Origin: Bradyrhizobium sp. AZCC 1693
GTDB lineage: Bacteria; Pseudomonadota; Alphaproteobacteria; Rhizobiales; Xanthobacteraceae
Assembly: GCF_036924745.1 (NCBI RefSeq)
Contig: NZ_JAZHSD010000001.1
Location: 4,774,001-4,838,000, forward strand
Length of the DNA: 64,000 bases
Direction of reading: 5' to 3'
In this document: positions 32,116-43,235 of the stretch, in pieces
How positions within the stretch are numbered: position 1 is the first letter of the stretch
Layout of the letters: each line of letters begins with the position of its first letter
Position numbers and translations under genes: made by a program
Notes under the pieces: model-generated
Database searches by the model: none
What the model saw: the letters and a program-made list of their open reading frames with translations, nothing else
Told to the model about the DNA's origin: nothing

Positions 32116-34260
32116 GTGCGGATCGAGCAACGCAATTCGCTGAGACTGCTGCAATGGATGATGGTCGCTTCGCTGGCCCTTCCATTGGCGCTGTTCATCT
32201 TTGCATCCGCGGTGTCCTGGGTCTCGATCCGCGAAACCGCCGACCGCGAAATCGAACGCTCGCTGGATGTCGCGCACGAGCATGCGCTGAAAGTATTCGA
32301 GACCATCGACCGCAGCCTGTCGGAGATGGCCGAGATCATCCGCGACGTTCCCGATGCCGACATCGTTGCCCGCGAGCAAATGCTGCATTTGCGGCTGAAA
32401 CAACTGGTCGCTTCCCTGCCGCAGGTGAAGTCGGCCTGGATCTTCGACGCCAAGGGCCACGCCCTCGTCAACAGCCTGGTCGTGCCGGCGGCTGAGATCG
32501 ATTTTTCCGACCGGGATTACTTCAAGGCCCATTCGGCCGGCGATATCGGAACCTATATCGGCGAAGCGATGAAGCCGCGGCGGCCCTATCAGGGCGCCGC
32601 GTTCTTCGGCGTCAGCCGGCGGCGTCCGGGCGAGGACGGCGGCTTCGCCGGCGTGCTTCAGGCGTCCGTATTCCCGGAATATTTCGAGAATTATTACGCG
32701 CGGATCGGCCGCGAACCCGGCAGCTACTTCGCGCTCGGCCGGACGGACGGCACCGTGCTGGCGCGTTTCCCCATCATCGAGCGCGACATCCGTCTCGACC
32801 CCAAGGGCCCGATCGGGAAAATAATTGCCGCCAGTCCAACGGCCGGCCTCATCACGGTGACGTCGCCGACCGACGGCATCGAACGCCGCCTTGGCTACCG
32901 GCGGCTCGCCGAATACCCGCTCTATGTCGGCGCCGGCCTCGAGACCTCGGCGATACGCGCGCGCTGGCTGTCCACGATGAGCCAGCATCTGGTGTTCGGC
33001 GCGCCCGCCACCGCGCTGCTGTTTGCCTTGCTGGGGCTGGCGCTGCGCCGGACGCGTCATCTCTATTTCGAAGCCGAGAAGCGGCAGGTGGCCGAGGAAG
33101 CGCTGAAGCACGGCCAGCGGCTCGAGGCGCTGGGCCAGCTCACCGGCGGCGTCGCACACGACTTCAACAACCTGCTCACGGTGATTCGCGCTTCCGTGGA
33201 CCTGCTGCGGCGGCCCGACCTGCCGGAGCCGCGGCGGCTGCGCTACATCGAGGCGATCTCCGATACCGTGACCCGCGCCGCCAAGCTGACCGGGCAGTTG
33301 CTGGCCTTCGCGCGGCGGCAGACGTTGAAGCCGGAGGTGTTCGAGGTCGGCCGAAGCGTGCAGACGCTGGCCGAAATGATCGGCACCCTGATCGGTTCGC
33401 GCATCGAGATCGTCATCCTTGGGTCGGAAGAACCGTGCTTCGTCAATGCCGACGCCGGCCAGTTCGAAACCGCCATCATCAACATGGCCGTGAATGCGCG
33501 GGATGCCATGGAGGGCCGCGGACGGCTGACGATTGCGGTGGGCATGGCGGCCAGTCTGCCCAACGCCGCGCCCTCGTCGCAAAATCCCTATGGCTATGTG
33601 GCCGTATCCGTCGCCGACACCGGCAGCGGGATTCCTTCCGACCAGTTCGAGCGCATCTTCGAACCCTTCTTTACGACCAAGCAGGCCGGCCACGGCACCG
33701 GGCTCGGCCTGTCGCAGGTGTTCGGTTTCGCCAAGCAATCCGGCGGCGAAGTGGCGGTCGCCAGCGAAGTGGGCAAAGGCAGTATCTTCACGCTGTATCT
33801 GCCACGCACCGCCGGCAGCGGGAAATCGCGACAGATGCCGGCGGCGGATGCCCAGGCGATCGACGGAAGCGGAATGTCGGTGCTCGTGGTCGAGGACAAT
33901 GCCGAGGTCGGCCGATTCACGACCGACGCGCTGGCCGAACTCGGCTATGCGACCAGGCTGGTCGGCAACGCCACGCATGCGCTCGAAGAGCTGGCGGCCG
34001 GTGCAAACCGCTTCGACGCCGTGTTTACGGATGTCGTGATGCCCGGCGTGACCGGCATTGAGCTGGCCCAGGAAATCCGCCGCCATTATCCCGACCTGCC
34101 GGTCGTGCTGACCAGCGGCTACAGCCACGTGCTGTCGGAACAGGGCAGCCACGGTTTCGAGCTGCTGCAAAAGCCCTACTCGATCGAGCAGCTCTCCCGC
34201 GTGCTGCACCGGGCAGGCCGGCGGAAATTCGAGAACGCGCCGACAGCCGCGTCATCCTGA
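32116..34260 (+). CDS. Hybrid sensor histidine kinase / response regulator
   Basis: 714 residues from GTG 32116. Membrane helix 1 (about 15-38), a periplasmic Cache-like sensor (about 40-285), helix 2 (about 297-315), HisKA with H348 in GGVAHDFNNLL, HATPase (INMAVNARDAM, ADTGSGIP, GTGLGLSQVFGF) and a C-terminal receiver domain (LVVEDNAEVG, acceptor D639 in FTDVVMPG, TSGY, KPY). The HDFNNLL box is that of the HWE-like/HisKA_4 hybrid kinases common in Bradyrhizobium. No cognate output regulator is adjacent. Signal unknown. Confidence 0.93.
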   Translation: MRIEQRNSLRLLQWMMVASLALPLALFIFASAVSWVSIRETADREIERSLDVAHEHALKVFETIDRSLSEMAEIIRDVPDADIVAREQMLHLRLKQLVASLPQVKSAWIFDAKGHALVNSLVVPAAEIDFSDRDYFKAHSAGDIGTYIGEAMKPRRPYQGAAFFGVSRRRPGEDGGFAGVLQASVFPEYFENYYARIGREPGSYFALGRTDGTVLARFPIIERDIRLDPKGPIGKIIAASPTAGLITVTSPTDGIERRLGYRRLAEYPLYVGAGLETSAIRARWLSTMSQHLVFGAPATALLFALLGLALRRTRHLYFEAEKRQVAEEALKHGQRLEALGQLTGGVAHDFNNLLTVIRASVDLLRRPDLPEPRRLRYIEAISDTVTRAAKLTGQLLAFARRQTLKPEVFEVGRSVQTLAEMIGTLIGSRIEIVILGSEEPCFVNADAGQFETAIINMAVNARDAMEGRGRLTIAVGMAASLPNAAPSSQNPYGYVAVSVADTGSGIPSDQFERIFEPFFTTKQAGHGTGLGLSQVFGFAKQSGGEVAVASEVGKGSIFTLYLPRTAGSGKSRQMPAADAQAIDGSGMSVLVVEDNAEVGRFTTDALAELGYATRLVGNATHALEELAAGANRFDAVFTDVVMPGVTGIELAQEIRRHYPDLPVVLTSGYSHVLSEQGSHGFELLQKPYSIEQLSRVLHRAGRRKFENAPTAASS

Positions 34261-34395
34261 CGCCGCGATAGTTGAAGGCATCTACACCCGCTGACGCGGC
34301 GGTCATGCATTTCCTGCGCACGGGATTTTGGCGTTTCCAGCCCACGCGCGCGGAAACCAGCGGGAACCTTTTGATTTACCTGCCGTTATGCCGCC

Positions 34396-36373
34396 ATGGC
34401 CAAAGCAATCAGCAAGTCCGATCCGCGCGCAACCAAATCGGATTCCGCGGGAAAGGCGAAGTTTGTCGAGGTCGTCGCGGAAGCCGGCGATCACGTCGAG
34501 CCGCCACCGCCCGAGGCGATCGAGCCCGACCCGAAGATGTCGCCGGAGGAGGCCGAGGAGGCGCGCAAGGATTATCTGCTGACGCGGTTCTGGATCAGCG
34601 CGCGCGGCTACTGGGGCGGGAATGGCGACCGGCTGGCATGGCTGTTTACGATCGGGCTGTTGCTCCTGATCGTCGGCCACGTCGGCTTTCAATACGGCAT
34701 CAATGTCTGGAACCGCGCGATCTTCGACGCCATCGAGAAGCGCGATTCCGCCACCGTGTATTATCTCGCCGCGGTGTTCTTCCCACTGGCGATCTGCAGC
34801 GTGCTGCTCGGCGTGGCGCAGGTGTTCGCCCGCATGGGCATCCAGCGCCGCTGGCGCGCCTGGCTGACCAATGCGGTGATATCGCGCTGGCTGGCCAATG
34901 GCCGCTACTATCAGCTCAACCTCGTCGGCGGCGATCACAAGAACCCGGAGTATCGCATCGCCGAGGATTTGCGCATCGCCACCGACTCGCCGGTCGATTT
35001 CGTCGCCGGCGTCACCTCGGCATTCCTGTCGGCCGCCACCTTCATTGTCGTGCTGTGGACCATCGGCGGCGCGCTGACGGTGACGCTGGGAGGCTCGACC
35101 CTCACCATCCCCCGGCTTTCTCGTGATTGCCGCGGTGATCTACGCTGCGATCGCCTCGGGCTCGATCATGACCATCGGACGGAGCTTCGTGCAGGTGTCC
35201 GAGGACAAGAACCAGGCCGAGGCGGAATACCGCTACGTCCTGACCCGCGTGCGCGAGAACGGCGAAAGCATCGCGCTGCTCGGCGGCGAGGAGGAAGAGC
35301 GCGACGGCATCGACAAGACCTTTTCAAGGGTGCTGCGGCAATGGGCGCGGCTCGCCGGCCAGCACATGCGCACCACGCTGGTGTCGCAAGGATCGGGCCT
35401 GATCGCGCCTGTCGTGCCGCTGCTGTTGTGCGCGCCCAAATTCCTCGACGGCAGCATGAGCCTCGGACAGGTGATGCAGGCGGCTTCCGCCTTCACCATC
35501 GTGCAGACCGCGTTCGGCTGGCTGGTCGACAATTATCCGCGGCTCGCCGACTGGAACGCCTGCGCGCGCCGCATCGCCTCGCTGATGATGTCGCTCGACG
35601 GCCTCGAACGCGCCGAGCAAGGCGACGGCATCGGGCGCATCCAACGCGGTGAAACCAAAGGCGATACCATGCTGAGCCTCAACGATCTGTCGGTAACGCT
35701 CGACGACGGTACCGCTGTTGTCGCCGAGACCGAAGTGGCGATCGAACCCGGCGAGCGCCTGTTGGTTGCGGGTGAATCCGGCACCGGCAAGAGCACATTG
35801 GTTCGCGCGCTGGCGGGGCTGTGGCCATGGGGTGGCGGCAGCGTCAACTTCCACCCCGACCGCCGGCTCTTCATGCTGCCGCAAAAACCCTACATTCCGT
35901 CCGGCACGCTGCGGCGCGCGATCGCCTATCCCGGCGCGGCCGATGACTGGCTCACCGAGCAGATTTGCGACGCGCTGCGTAAGGTCGGCCTCGACCATCT
36001 CAAGGAGAAGATCGAGGAAGAGGGACCGTGGGACCAGACGCTATCCGGCGGCGAGAAGCAGCGGCTGGCGTTTGCGCGCCTGCTGCTGCACAACCCCGAC
36101 ATCGTGGTGCTGGACGAGGCGACGTCGGCGCTCGACGAGAAGAGCCAGGACAAGATGATGGAGCTCGTCATCAAGGAGCTGCCGAAGGCCACCATCGTCA
36201 GCGTCGCCCACCGCGCCGAGTTGGAGGCGTTTCACAGCCGCAAGATCGTGCTGGAGCGCCACAAGGGCGGCGCCAAACTGGTCAGCGACGTCGCGCTGAT
36301 CCCGCGCAAGGGCGGACAACGCCTGCTCGGCCGCTTCCTGCGCCATCGGAAGGCCGCGAAGAAGGCGGCATAG
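34396..36373 (+). pseudogene. YddA-like ABC transporter, permease fused to ATPase, with a +1 frameshift
   Basis: The first part (34396 to about 35108) encodes an acidic N-terminal tail and membrane helices with the family's YQLNLVGGDHKNPEYRIAED. The second part (to 36373) encodes the rest of the membrane domain, Walker A GESGTGKST, signature LSGGEKQRLAFARLLL and Walker B VVLDEATSAL. The two frames join at a run of five C (35109-35113); with four C the protein would read TIPGFLVIAAVIYAAI without a break. Everything else is intact, so this is a recent mutation or a sequencing error. Family: ABC_membrane_2/ABCD group, related to BacA-like peptide importers such as BclA. The intact product would be about 658 residues. 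Confidence 0.85.
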
Positions 36374-36479
36374 CGGCTTCCCTGCCACCCCATAGGATCT
36401 ACAAGCTGTGTCCAATCGTCATCATTGCGATCATCAACGCAACAATAATTGAACCTGTTTCACCACCGCAAAACCGGCT

Positions 36480-37337
36480 ATGCATGCGCGCTTCACCGAG
36501 GACTTGTGCTTGACGCCCGACAACGATCCGTCTCCCGCGCCGTTCGGCGCATTCGCCCCGAATGCCGCGCAGGCCGCGATCATCCGGCTTGCCCACCGCA
36601 CGCGGCTGAAGCGCGGCGCGTTTCGCCCCTGGCTGTCGCGGCTGGTGAACCTGCTGCGCGCGGGTCCCATCGACGTGCCGTATCAGGGCGCCTCGTTCCG
36701 CTTCTACCATCAGGCCAGCGCCACCGAGCGCGGCGCGCTGTTCAATCCCGCCTACAACATCGAGGAGCTGGATTTCTTGCGCACGCATGTGCCCGCTGGC
36801 GGCGTATTCGTCGATGTCGGCGCCAATGTCGGCACCTATGCGCTTGCGTTGGCGCGGCATGTCGGCACTGATGGCAAGGTGATCGCGATCGAGCCGCATC
36901 CGGTCACCCATTCGCGGTTGGCCTTCAACAACACAGCCTCCGGCTTCACCCAGGCGCGACTGGTCGCGGCCGCCTCCGGCCCGGCCGATGGCGAATTGTT
37001 GATTGAAACCGACGGCGACAATCTCGGCGCCAGCCGCATCGTGTCCGGCGAAGCCTCCGCCAAGGCGATCAAGGTGCCGTCGCTGCGGCTGCAGCGCATT
37101 CTCGAAGAGGCCGGGGTCTCGCATGTCGACGCGCTCAAGATCGATGTCGAAGGTTTTGAGGATCGCGTGCTGACCGGCTTCTTCGCCGACGCCCCGCAGG
37201 CATTGTGGCCCCGTGCGGTCGTGATCGAGCATCTGTCAAAGGACGAGTGGCTGGACGACTGCATCGCCGACATGCGCGCACGAGGTTATATCGAGAGCGG
37301 CAAGACCCGCAGCAACACATTGCTGACACGACGCTGA
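36480..37337 (+). CDS. FkbM-family SAM-dependent methyltransferase
   Basis: 285 residues. SAM-binding VFVDVGANVGTYALALARHVG, then VIAIEPHPVTHSRLAFN, and DALKIDVEGFEDRVLTG with the acidic residue of motif III. FkbM enzymes O-methylate sugars or polyketides; in rhizobia they often modify surface glycans. No membrane segment. Start ATG 36480 is the first in frame; the ribosome site is weak. Confidence 0.87.
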   Translation: MHARFTEDLCLTPDNDPSPAPFGAFAPNAAQAAIIRLAHRTRLKRGAFRPWLSRLVNLLRAGPIDVPYQGASFRFYHQASATERGALFNPAYNIEELDFLRTHVPAGGVFVDVGANVGTYALALARHVGTDGKVIAIEPHPVTHSRLAFNNTASGFTQARLVAAASGPADGELLIETDGDNLGASRIVSGEASAKAIKVPSLRLQRILEEAGVSHVDALKIDVEGFEDRVLTGFFADAPQALWPRAVVIEHLSKDEWLDDCIADMRARGYIESGKTRSNTLLTRR

Positions 37338-37380
37338 ATTTCCCTGGCGCAAATCATTCCTCAAACCGCAGGAGAGCTTG

Positions 37381-37767
37381 ATGATCGACCACATCGGATT
37401 TTCGGTTTCGGATTATGAACGCTCCAAGACTTTCTATCTGAAAGCCCTGGCGCCGCTCGACTACACCCTCGTGATGGAAGTCACGCAGGAACAGCACGGC
37501 CACGATCCCGCGGCGGGTTTCGGCGCCGATGGAAAGCCGGATTTCTGGATCGGCGGCGAAGGCGGATTGGACAAGCCGTTGCATGTCGCGATCGTGGCCA
37601 AGGACCGCGCCACGGTGGACGCCTTCTACAAGGCGGCCATGGCCGCCGGCGGGCGCGACAACGGCGCTCCCGGAATTCGCTCGCACTACCACCCGAACTA
37701 TTACGGCGCATTCGTGCTCGATCCCGACGGCCACAATATCGAAGCCGTCTGCCACGCGCCGGCTTAG
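37381..37767 (+). CDS. VOC-family (glyoxalase-like) protein
   Basis: 128 residues from ATG 37381, with GGAGAG upstream (a TTG lies three bases earlier). Two beta-alpha-beta-beta-beta modules: MIDHIGFSVSDYERSKTFYLKAL and the second half with HVAIVAKDRATVDAFYKAAMAAGG and YYGAFVLDPDGHNIEAVCH. Candidate metal ligands are His4 and the Glu in NIEAV. Substrate unknown. Confidence 0.9.
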   Translation: MIDHIGFSVSDYERSKTFYLKALAPLDYTLVMEVTQEQHGHDPAAGFGADGKPDFWIGGEGGLDKPLHVAIVAKDRATVDAFYKAAMAAGGRDNGAPGIRSHYHPNYYGAFVLDPDGHNIEAVCHAPA

Positions 37768-37858
37768 CTGTCCCGCCGGTTCCATTTTTGGATCGCGCGG
37801 GAACTTGATGGCGTCGTGGCCGTTGTCGTCCCCGGAGTTGACTACTTCAGGAGACGCG

Positions 37859-38146
37859 ATGCCGATTGAACCGCCGGAGATACCGCCGGCGACACCGGGA
37901 CAACCGACCGAGCCGCCGGCGGAGAGCCCGCCGGGCAGTCCTCGTCCGGAGGTACCACCACCGCTCCGTGAACCCGGTCAGCCACCACAACCGCAGGACT
38001 TGCCGGGCAAGATGCCGGATGAGTTACCGACACGCGGGCCGAACGGCCCCCCGCACTCCCAATCCCGCCACCGATCCGAGGACCGCATGAACGCTCCGCC
38101 TGAACACGCAATGAATAATGATGCACGCAACCCATTGCGCCAATGA
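37859..38146 (+). CDS. Small Pro/Glu-rich protein, unknown
   Basis: 95 residues from ATG 37859, with CAGGAGACG just upstream. Almost the entire sequence is Pro-, Glu- and Gln-rich (PPEIPPATPGQPTEPPAESP) and should be disordered, ending in a charged tail (HRSEDRMNAPPEHAMN). No signal peptide or domain. The frame is open further upstream through the VOC gene, which is spurious. It lies 130 bp before another Pro-rich protein, but the two do not look homologous. Confidence 0.6.
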   Translation: MPIEPPEIPPATPGQPTEPPAESPPGSPRPEVPPPLREPGQPPQPQDLPGKMPDELPTRGPNGPPHSQSRHRSEDRMNAPPEHAMNNDARNPLRQ

Positions 38147-38276
38147 AATAAAAAGCATCCGACCATTTGTAGGTCGCCACAATGCGGCCTAATGATTAGC
38201 CGTTCAATCGACCAACTGACATGTCAATAAAGGCCATTCCGTTGCTGTCAGGCCTATTCCGGGGACCAAGGACATC

Positions 38277-40259
38277 ATGACAAACCTTCGCATCCTGCTG
38301 CTCGCCACGACTGCCTTGACGGCGACGCAGCTCGCGACCTCCGCATCGCATGCGCAGACCGCACCGATCGTCGTGGCGCAAGCCAGGGAAGAGGTTGGCC
38401 CGGACGGCAGGCCCAAGGCGCCGCCAAAGGGCGCTCCGCCGCCGGCTGCCGCGCCGAAGGCCCCGGCTCCCCCGCCACCCCCGGCTGCGGCACCTCCGCG
38501 TCCGGCTGCCCCTCCGCCGCCACCGCCTGCTGCGGCTCCGCCACCGCGTCCAACGCCGCCCCCGCCGCCTCCAGCGGCTGCGCCGCCGCGCCCGACGCCA
38601 CCGCCGCCTCCCCCGGCTGCCGCACCGAAGGCACCGACGCCGCCTCCGCCACCTCCCGCTGCCGCGCCGAAGGCACCGACGCCACCTCCGCCGCCTCCCG
38701 CTGCCGCGCCGAAGGCCCCGACTCCGACTCCGCCGCCCCCGGCGGCTGCACCTTCGCGCCCGACGACGCCGCCGCCCCCTCCGCCGGCAGCCGCGCCTGC
38801 GGCGCCGAAGCAACCGGCCGCACCGACTACGCCACCACCGCCGCCGTCATCTCAGAAGGGGACGCCATCGCCCGTGCCAACGCCGCCCCCGCCGGCTGGC
38901 GCCAAGCAGCCGCCGGCACCTGCCACCACACCCGCTCCCACGGCGCCACCGGCGGCCGCCCCTCCGCCTGGCGGAAGCACGACGACGGCGCCACCGCCGC
39001 GTCCCGGCGCACCAACGACGCCTCCGAGTGCGGGCGCCCCGACAACCGCGCCGACCACGCCGCCAGGACGACCCGGCGCGCCGCCGCCTGCCGCGCCAAG
39101 CGCTGGCGCCCCAGCCGCTCCGGGCGCAACGCCGCCGGCGGCTGCTCCCACGGCACCGACCGCCGTGCCGGGCGCGCCGAACGCCACGCCACCGGCCGGT
39201 CGGGCCCAGAACGCGCCGCCGACCGTCGCGCCAGCCTTCCGCCAGGCGCCTCAGGTCACCGCACCACTGCCAGCACCTCCGCCTGCCGCGAGCGTGGCAC
39301 CGATCCGCGCGGGCGCTCCGCCGTCGGGACCGCAACGCCTCGACGACTTCCGTGGCCAGCGCCGCGAGTCCCAGGAGGGCGGCCGCACGATCATCACCGA
39401 GCCCGGCCGGATCATCATTCGCGATCCCGGCGGACAGCAATATGTCCGCCACAGCGAAGTGGACCGCTTCCGCTACGGCGCGCGTGACATCCAGACCCAG
39501 ACCGTCGGCGGCGAGACCCGCACCGTCGTGATCAGGCCTGACGGCACGCAGGTGATCAACGTGGTCGGCCGCGACGGCCAGTTGCTGCGCCGTATCCGCC
39601 GCGACGATCGCGGCCGCGAGGTCATCATCATCGACAACAGCTACCGCGATCCGCGCGGGGGCGGCGGGTTCTATGTCAACCTGGCGCCGCCGGTGGTCCG
39701 CATTCCCTACAACCGCTACATCGTCGACGCCGAGGAGGCGTCGCCGGAGGTGCTCTACGAGACCATGATGGCGCCGCCGGTGGAACGGATCGAACGGCGT
39801 TATTCGCTGGACGAAATCCGCTACAGCCCCACGGTGCGGCAGCGGATGCCGAGCATCGACGTCAACACCATCAACTTCGAAACCGGATCGTGGGAAATCC
39901 CGCCTGATCAGGCGGCGAAGCTGCAGGCGATCGCCGACGGCCTCAACCGCGCGATCCAGCAAAATCCGCGCGCGGTGTTCCTGATCGAGGGCCACACCGA
40001 CGCGGTCGGCAACGACGTTGACAATCTGTCGCTGTCGGATCGCCGCGCGGAATCCGCGGCCACCTTGCTGACGCAGCAGTTCAACGTGCCGGCGGAAAAC
40101 CTGACCTCGCAAGGTTATGGCGAGCAGTACCTGAAAGAGCCGATCGACGGGCCGAGCCCGATCAACCGGCGCGTCACCATCCGCAACATCACGCCGCTGC
40201 TCACCGGCGGACAGGCCTCGCTGCCGCCGCCCCCGCCCGGCACCGCGCCGCCGCGCTGA
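38277..40259 (+). CDS. Outer-membrane-associated OmpA-family protein with long Pro-rich region
   Basis: 660 residues. Signal peptide about 1-26. Residues about 45-330 are Pro/Ala repeats (APPPPPPAAAP-type units), including near-identical tandem copies of APKAPTPPPPPPAA. A folded middle part (YVRHSEVDRFRYGARDIQ) follows. The C-terminal OmpA domain (about 530-645) has NTINFETGSWEIP, FLIEGHTDAVGNDVDN and LSDRRAESAATLLTQQF, the peptidoglycan-binding core. So it probably anchors to the wall through OmpA while the Pro region spans or extends. Followed by a terminator. Confidence 0.92.
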   Translation: MTNLRILLLATTALTATQLATSASHAQTAPIVVAQAREEVGPDGRPKAPPKGAPPPAAAPKAPAPPPPPAAAPPRPAAPPPPPPAAAPPPRPTPPPPPPAAAPPRPTPPPPPPAAAPKAPTPPPPPPAAAPKAPTPPPPPPAAAPKAPTPTPPPPAAAPSRPTTPPPPPPAAAPAAPKQPAAPTTPPPPPSSQKGTPSPVPTPPPPAGAKQPPAPATTPAPTAPPAAAPPPGGSTTTAPPPRPGAPTTPPSAGAPTTAPTTPPGRPGAPPPAAPSAGAPAAPGATPPAAAPTAPTAVPGAPNATPPAGRAQNAPPTVAPAFRQAPQVTAPLPAPPPAASVAPIRAGAPPSGPQRLDDFRGQRRESQEGGRTIITEPGRIIIRDPGGQQYVRHSEVDRFRYGARDIQTQTVGGETRTVVIRPDGTQVINVVGRDGQLLRRIRRDDRGREVIIIDNSYRDPRGGGGFYVNLAPPVVRIPYNRYIVDAEEASPEVLYETMMAPPVERIERRYSLDEIRYSPTVRQRMPSIDVNTINFETGSWEIPPDQAAKLQAIADGLNRAIQQNPRAVFLIEGHTDAVGNDVDNLSLSDRRAESAATLLTQQFNVPAENLTSQGYGEQYLKEPIDGPSPINRRVTIRNITPLLTGGQASLPPPPPGTAPPR

Positions 40260-40280
40260 GCGAGCGCCGTTACAAAAATG

Positions 40281-40312
40281 AAAATGGCCGGGAGCAATCC
40301 CGGCCATTTTTT
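40281..40312 (+). terminator. Rho-independent terminator after the OmpA gene
   Basis: AAAATGGCCGGGA / TCCCGGCCATTTT with a GCAA loop, then TTAG. Confidence 0.9.
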
Positions 40313-40315
40313 AGC

Positions 40316-40413
40316 TTCTTGTTTTGACGCGTTTTCTACCGCAGATAAGTCTACGCAATCTGCGCAAGCTTGATTGCTATGCGAACCGGTGTCCACTTCG
40401 CTCGAAAACGCTA
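40316..40413. repeat. Dispersed intergenic repeat, inverted copy of 13575-13640
   Basis: TTGTTTTGACGCGTTTTCT ... GCGAACCGGTGTCCACTTCGCTCGAAAACGCTAT; the two ends match the copy at 13575 in reverse, with an extra insert of about 45 bp (CGCAGATAAGTCTACGCAATCTGCG) in the middle. Confidence 0.7.
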
Positions 40414-40440
40414 TCACGCACACGGCCAGCCCTTTATCGC

Positions 40441-41457
40441 TCAACGGCGCGGCCGGAAAAGCTTGGCCGTGGCGATGCCTTTCGCCTGGGCGCGCAACCC
40501 GGCGCGGTCAGCGTGCTCCTTGGCGAACGCCGCGTCGTCGAACACCTCTTCGGGCTTACGCACGACAGCTATATCGCAAGGCGCAGCGAGGTGCTTCGGC
40601 GCTGTTTCCGGCGAATAGCCGACGACGAACGTATTGGCGGTGAACACGCCGCTCGGGTCGACCGTCTGTTTCACCTTGCAGCATTTCGCGTAATCGTCCG
40701 TGGAGTAGTAGAACGGCCACACCTTGCTCATGTCGAGGTCGCCGTGGCTCGCCCAGAACCAGCGGTGATCTGCTGTGGAGAATGTGCCATTCGGCCCAAC
40801 GCCTTCGGCGATGTTGATGTTCTGCCATTCCGCCGCAAGCTTCTGCGCGTTTTGCATTCTGGCGTTGTAGAAGACGTCTAGATTGTAGCCGATGGTGGTG
40901 TTGCGCCACGCGTACGACGTCTGCTTGCGCTTGCCGTTTTTCGTCACCGCGGAGTTCTCGCCGCCGAAGTTCTGGCACTGGACAAATACCATCAGGCCAT
41001 CGCTGCTGCGTCCAACCATCGCATCGATCCGGGTCGCGGCCCACTCGGACCACCCGGAAGTAGCGACCTTGTCGGTGACCTGGGCATTCTTCAGGAACGG
41101 GTAGTTGAATTCGCGCGTGCCATGGTAAGTCCAGAGCTGCGTGACGCTTTCCGAGACAGGCGTGATGACGCTGTCGTCGCGCAACGTCATAGAAAGATTG
41201 ATGAGCTCCTGCTCAGCCCACTCCTTGAATCGCTCCCACCAGGTTGAACCAAAGGACGCGGACCACAAGTACTCGCGCGCGTACAAGCAGGTCATCCCAT
41301 ACGATCCGGGTCTGCATTGGGGTGTTGCGGGCAGATGATGGCCGCAGGAGACATGTTCGCTGCGGGGTTCGAAGTCGTGGCGTACTGGTAGACAAACTTC
41401 CAGTAGGGCGGGTCGCCTATCGTATAGACGGGGCAGGAAAAAGCAGGGAGCGCCATG
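40441..41457 (-). pseudogene. Decayed FAD-linked oxidase: C-terminal (BBE) part only
   Basis: From about 41290 down to 40441 the minus strand encodes an intact stretch: EFNYPFLKNAQVTD, DRWFW-like HRWFWASHG, and CKVKQTVDPSGVFTANTFVVGYSP, the BBE module that closes the substrate site in berberine-bridge-type oxidases. The FAD-binding half is missing. Upstream, a different frame reads a 54-residue piece (from about 41457) that ends in TGA overlapping the next ATG, so the junction is frameshifted. No signal peptide or ribosome site. I treat it as a fragment of a longer gene. Confidence 0.55.
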
Positions 41458-41809
41458 ATGAACACCCTCTTCGCTTGCTGTTCGCTGGGAACCGACGCAT
41501 CTCACACGGGAAGATCAGCCGCTGCTCTGATGGCGATCTTGCGCGGGGGCTTCCTGAAGCCCCGAATTGACGCCAAGGCTGCACATTTCTTTGACACACG
41601 CAAGGATGACACGCGCTTAAGTTGCGCATTCAGCGCGGCGCCGAAGGTGGGAATGCGCGCGATCGTGAAGGTGGGGAAATCTATCCGTCCGGATGACGCG
41701 TCAATAGCGGGCGCCAGCCCTGTCGCCCCCGGCGACCCGTTTTCGCCAAGGCTCCGCCGGGTGATGGTGCCAGGGCCGCCAGGACGACAATTGTATCAAC
41801 CCGCGCAAC
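41458..41809. other. Region without a convincing gene, upstream of the BBE remnant
   Basis: About 350 bp. A plus-strand frame (41455-41835) is open but overlaps the argG 3' end, has no ribosome site, and its product looks like random GC-rich translation. It may be the eroded 5' part of the oxidase gene. A hairpin (GGGGCTTCCTGAAGCCCC, 41556-41573) is visible. Confidence 0.4.
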
Positions 41810-43231
<1,422 letters not shown>

Positions 43232-43235
43232 TTAA

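Noticed and set aside
32014..34209. Long open frame (731 codons) antisense to the histidine kinase
   Set aside because: Same GC-bias artefact; the sense product has complete kinase and receiver domains.
37529..37858. N-terminal extension of the small Pro-rich protein into the VOC gene
   Set aside because: The ribosome site at 37849 fixes the start at 37859.
38410..39000. Regular repeats that could suggest a CRISPR array
   Set aside because: They are in-frame Pro/Ala codon repeats without spacers of constant length, inside a real OmpA gene.
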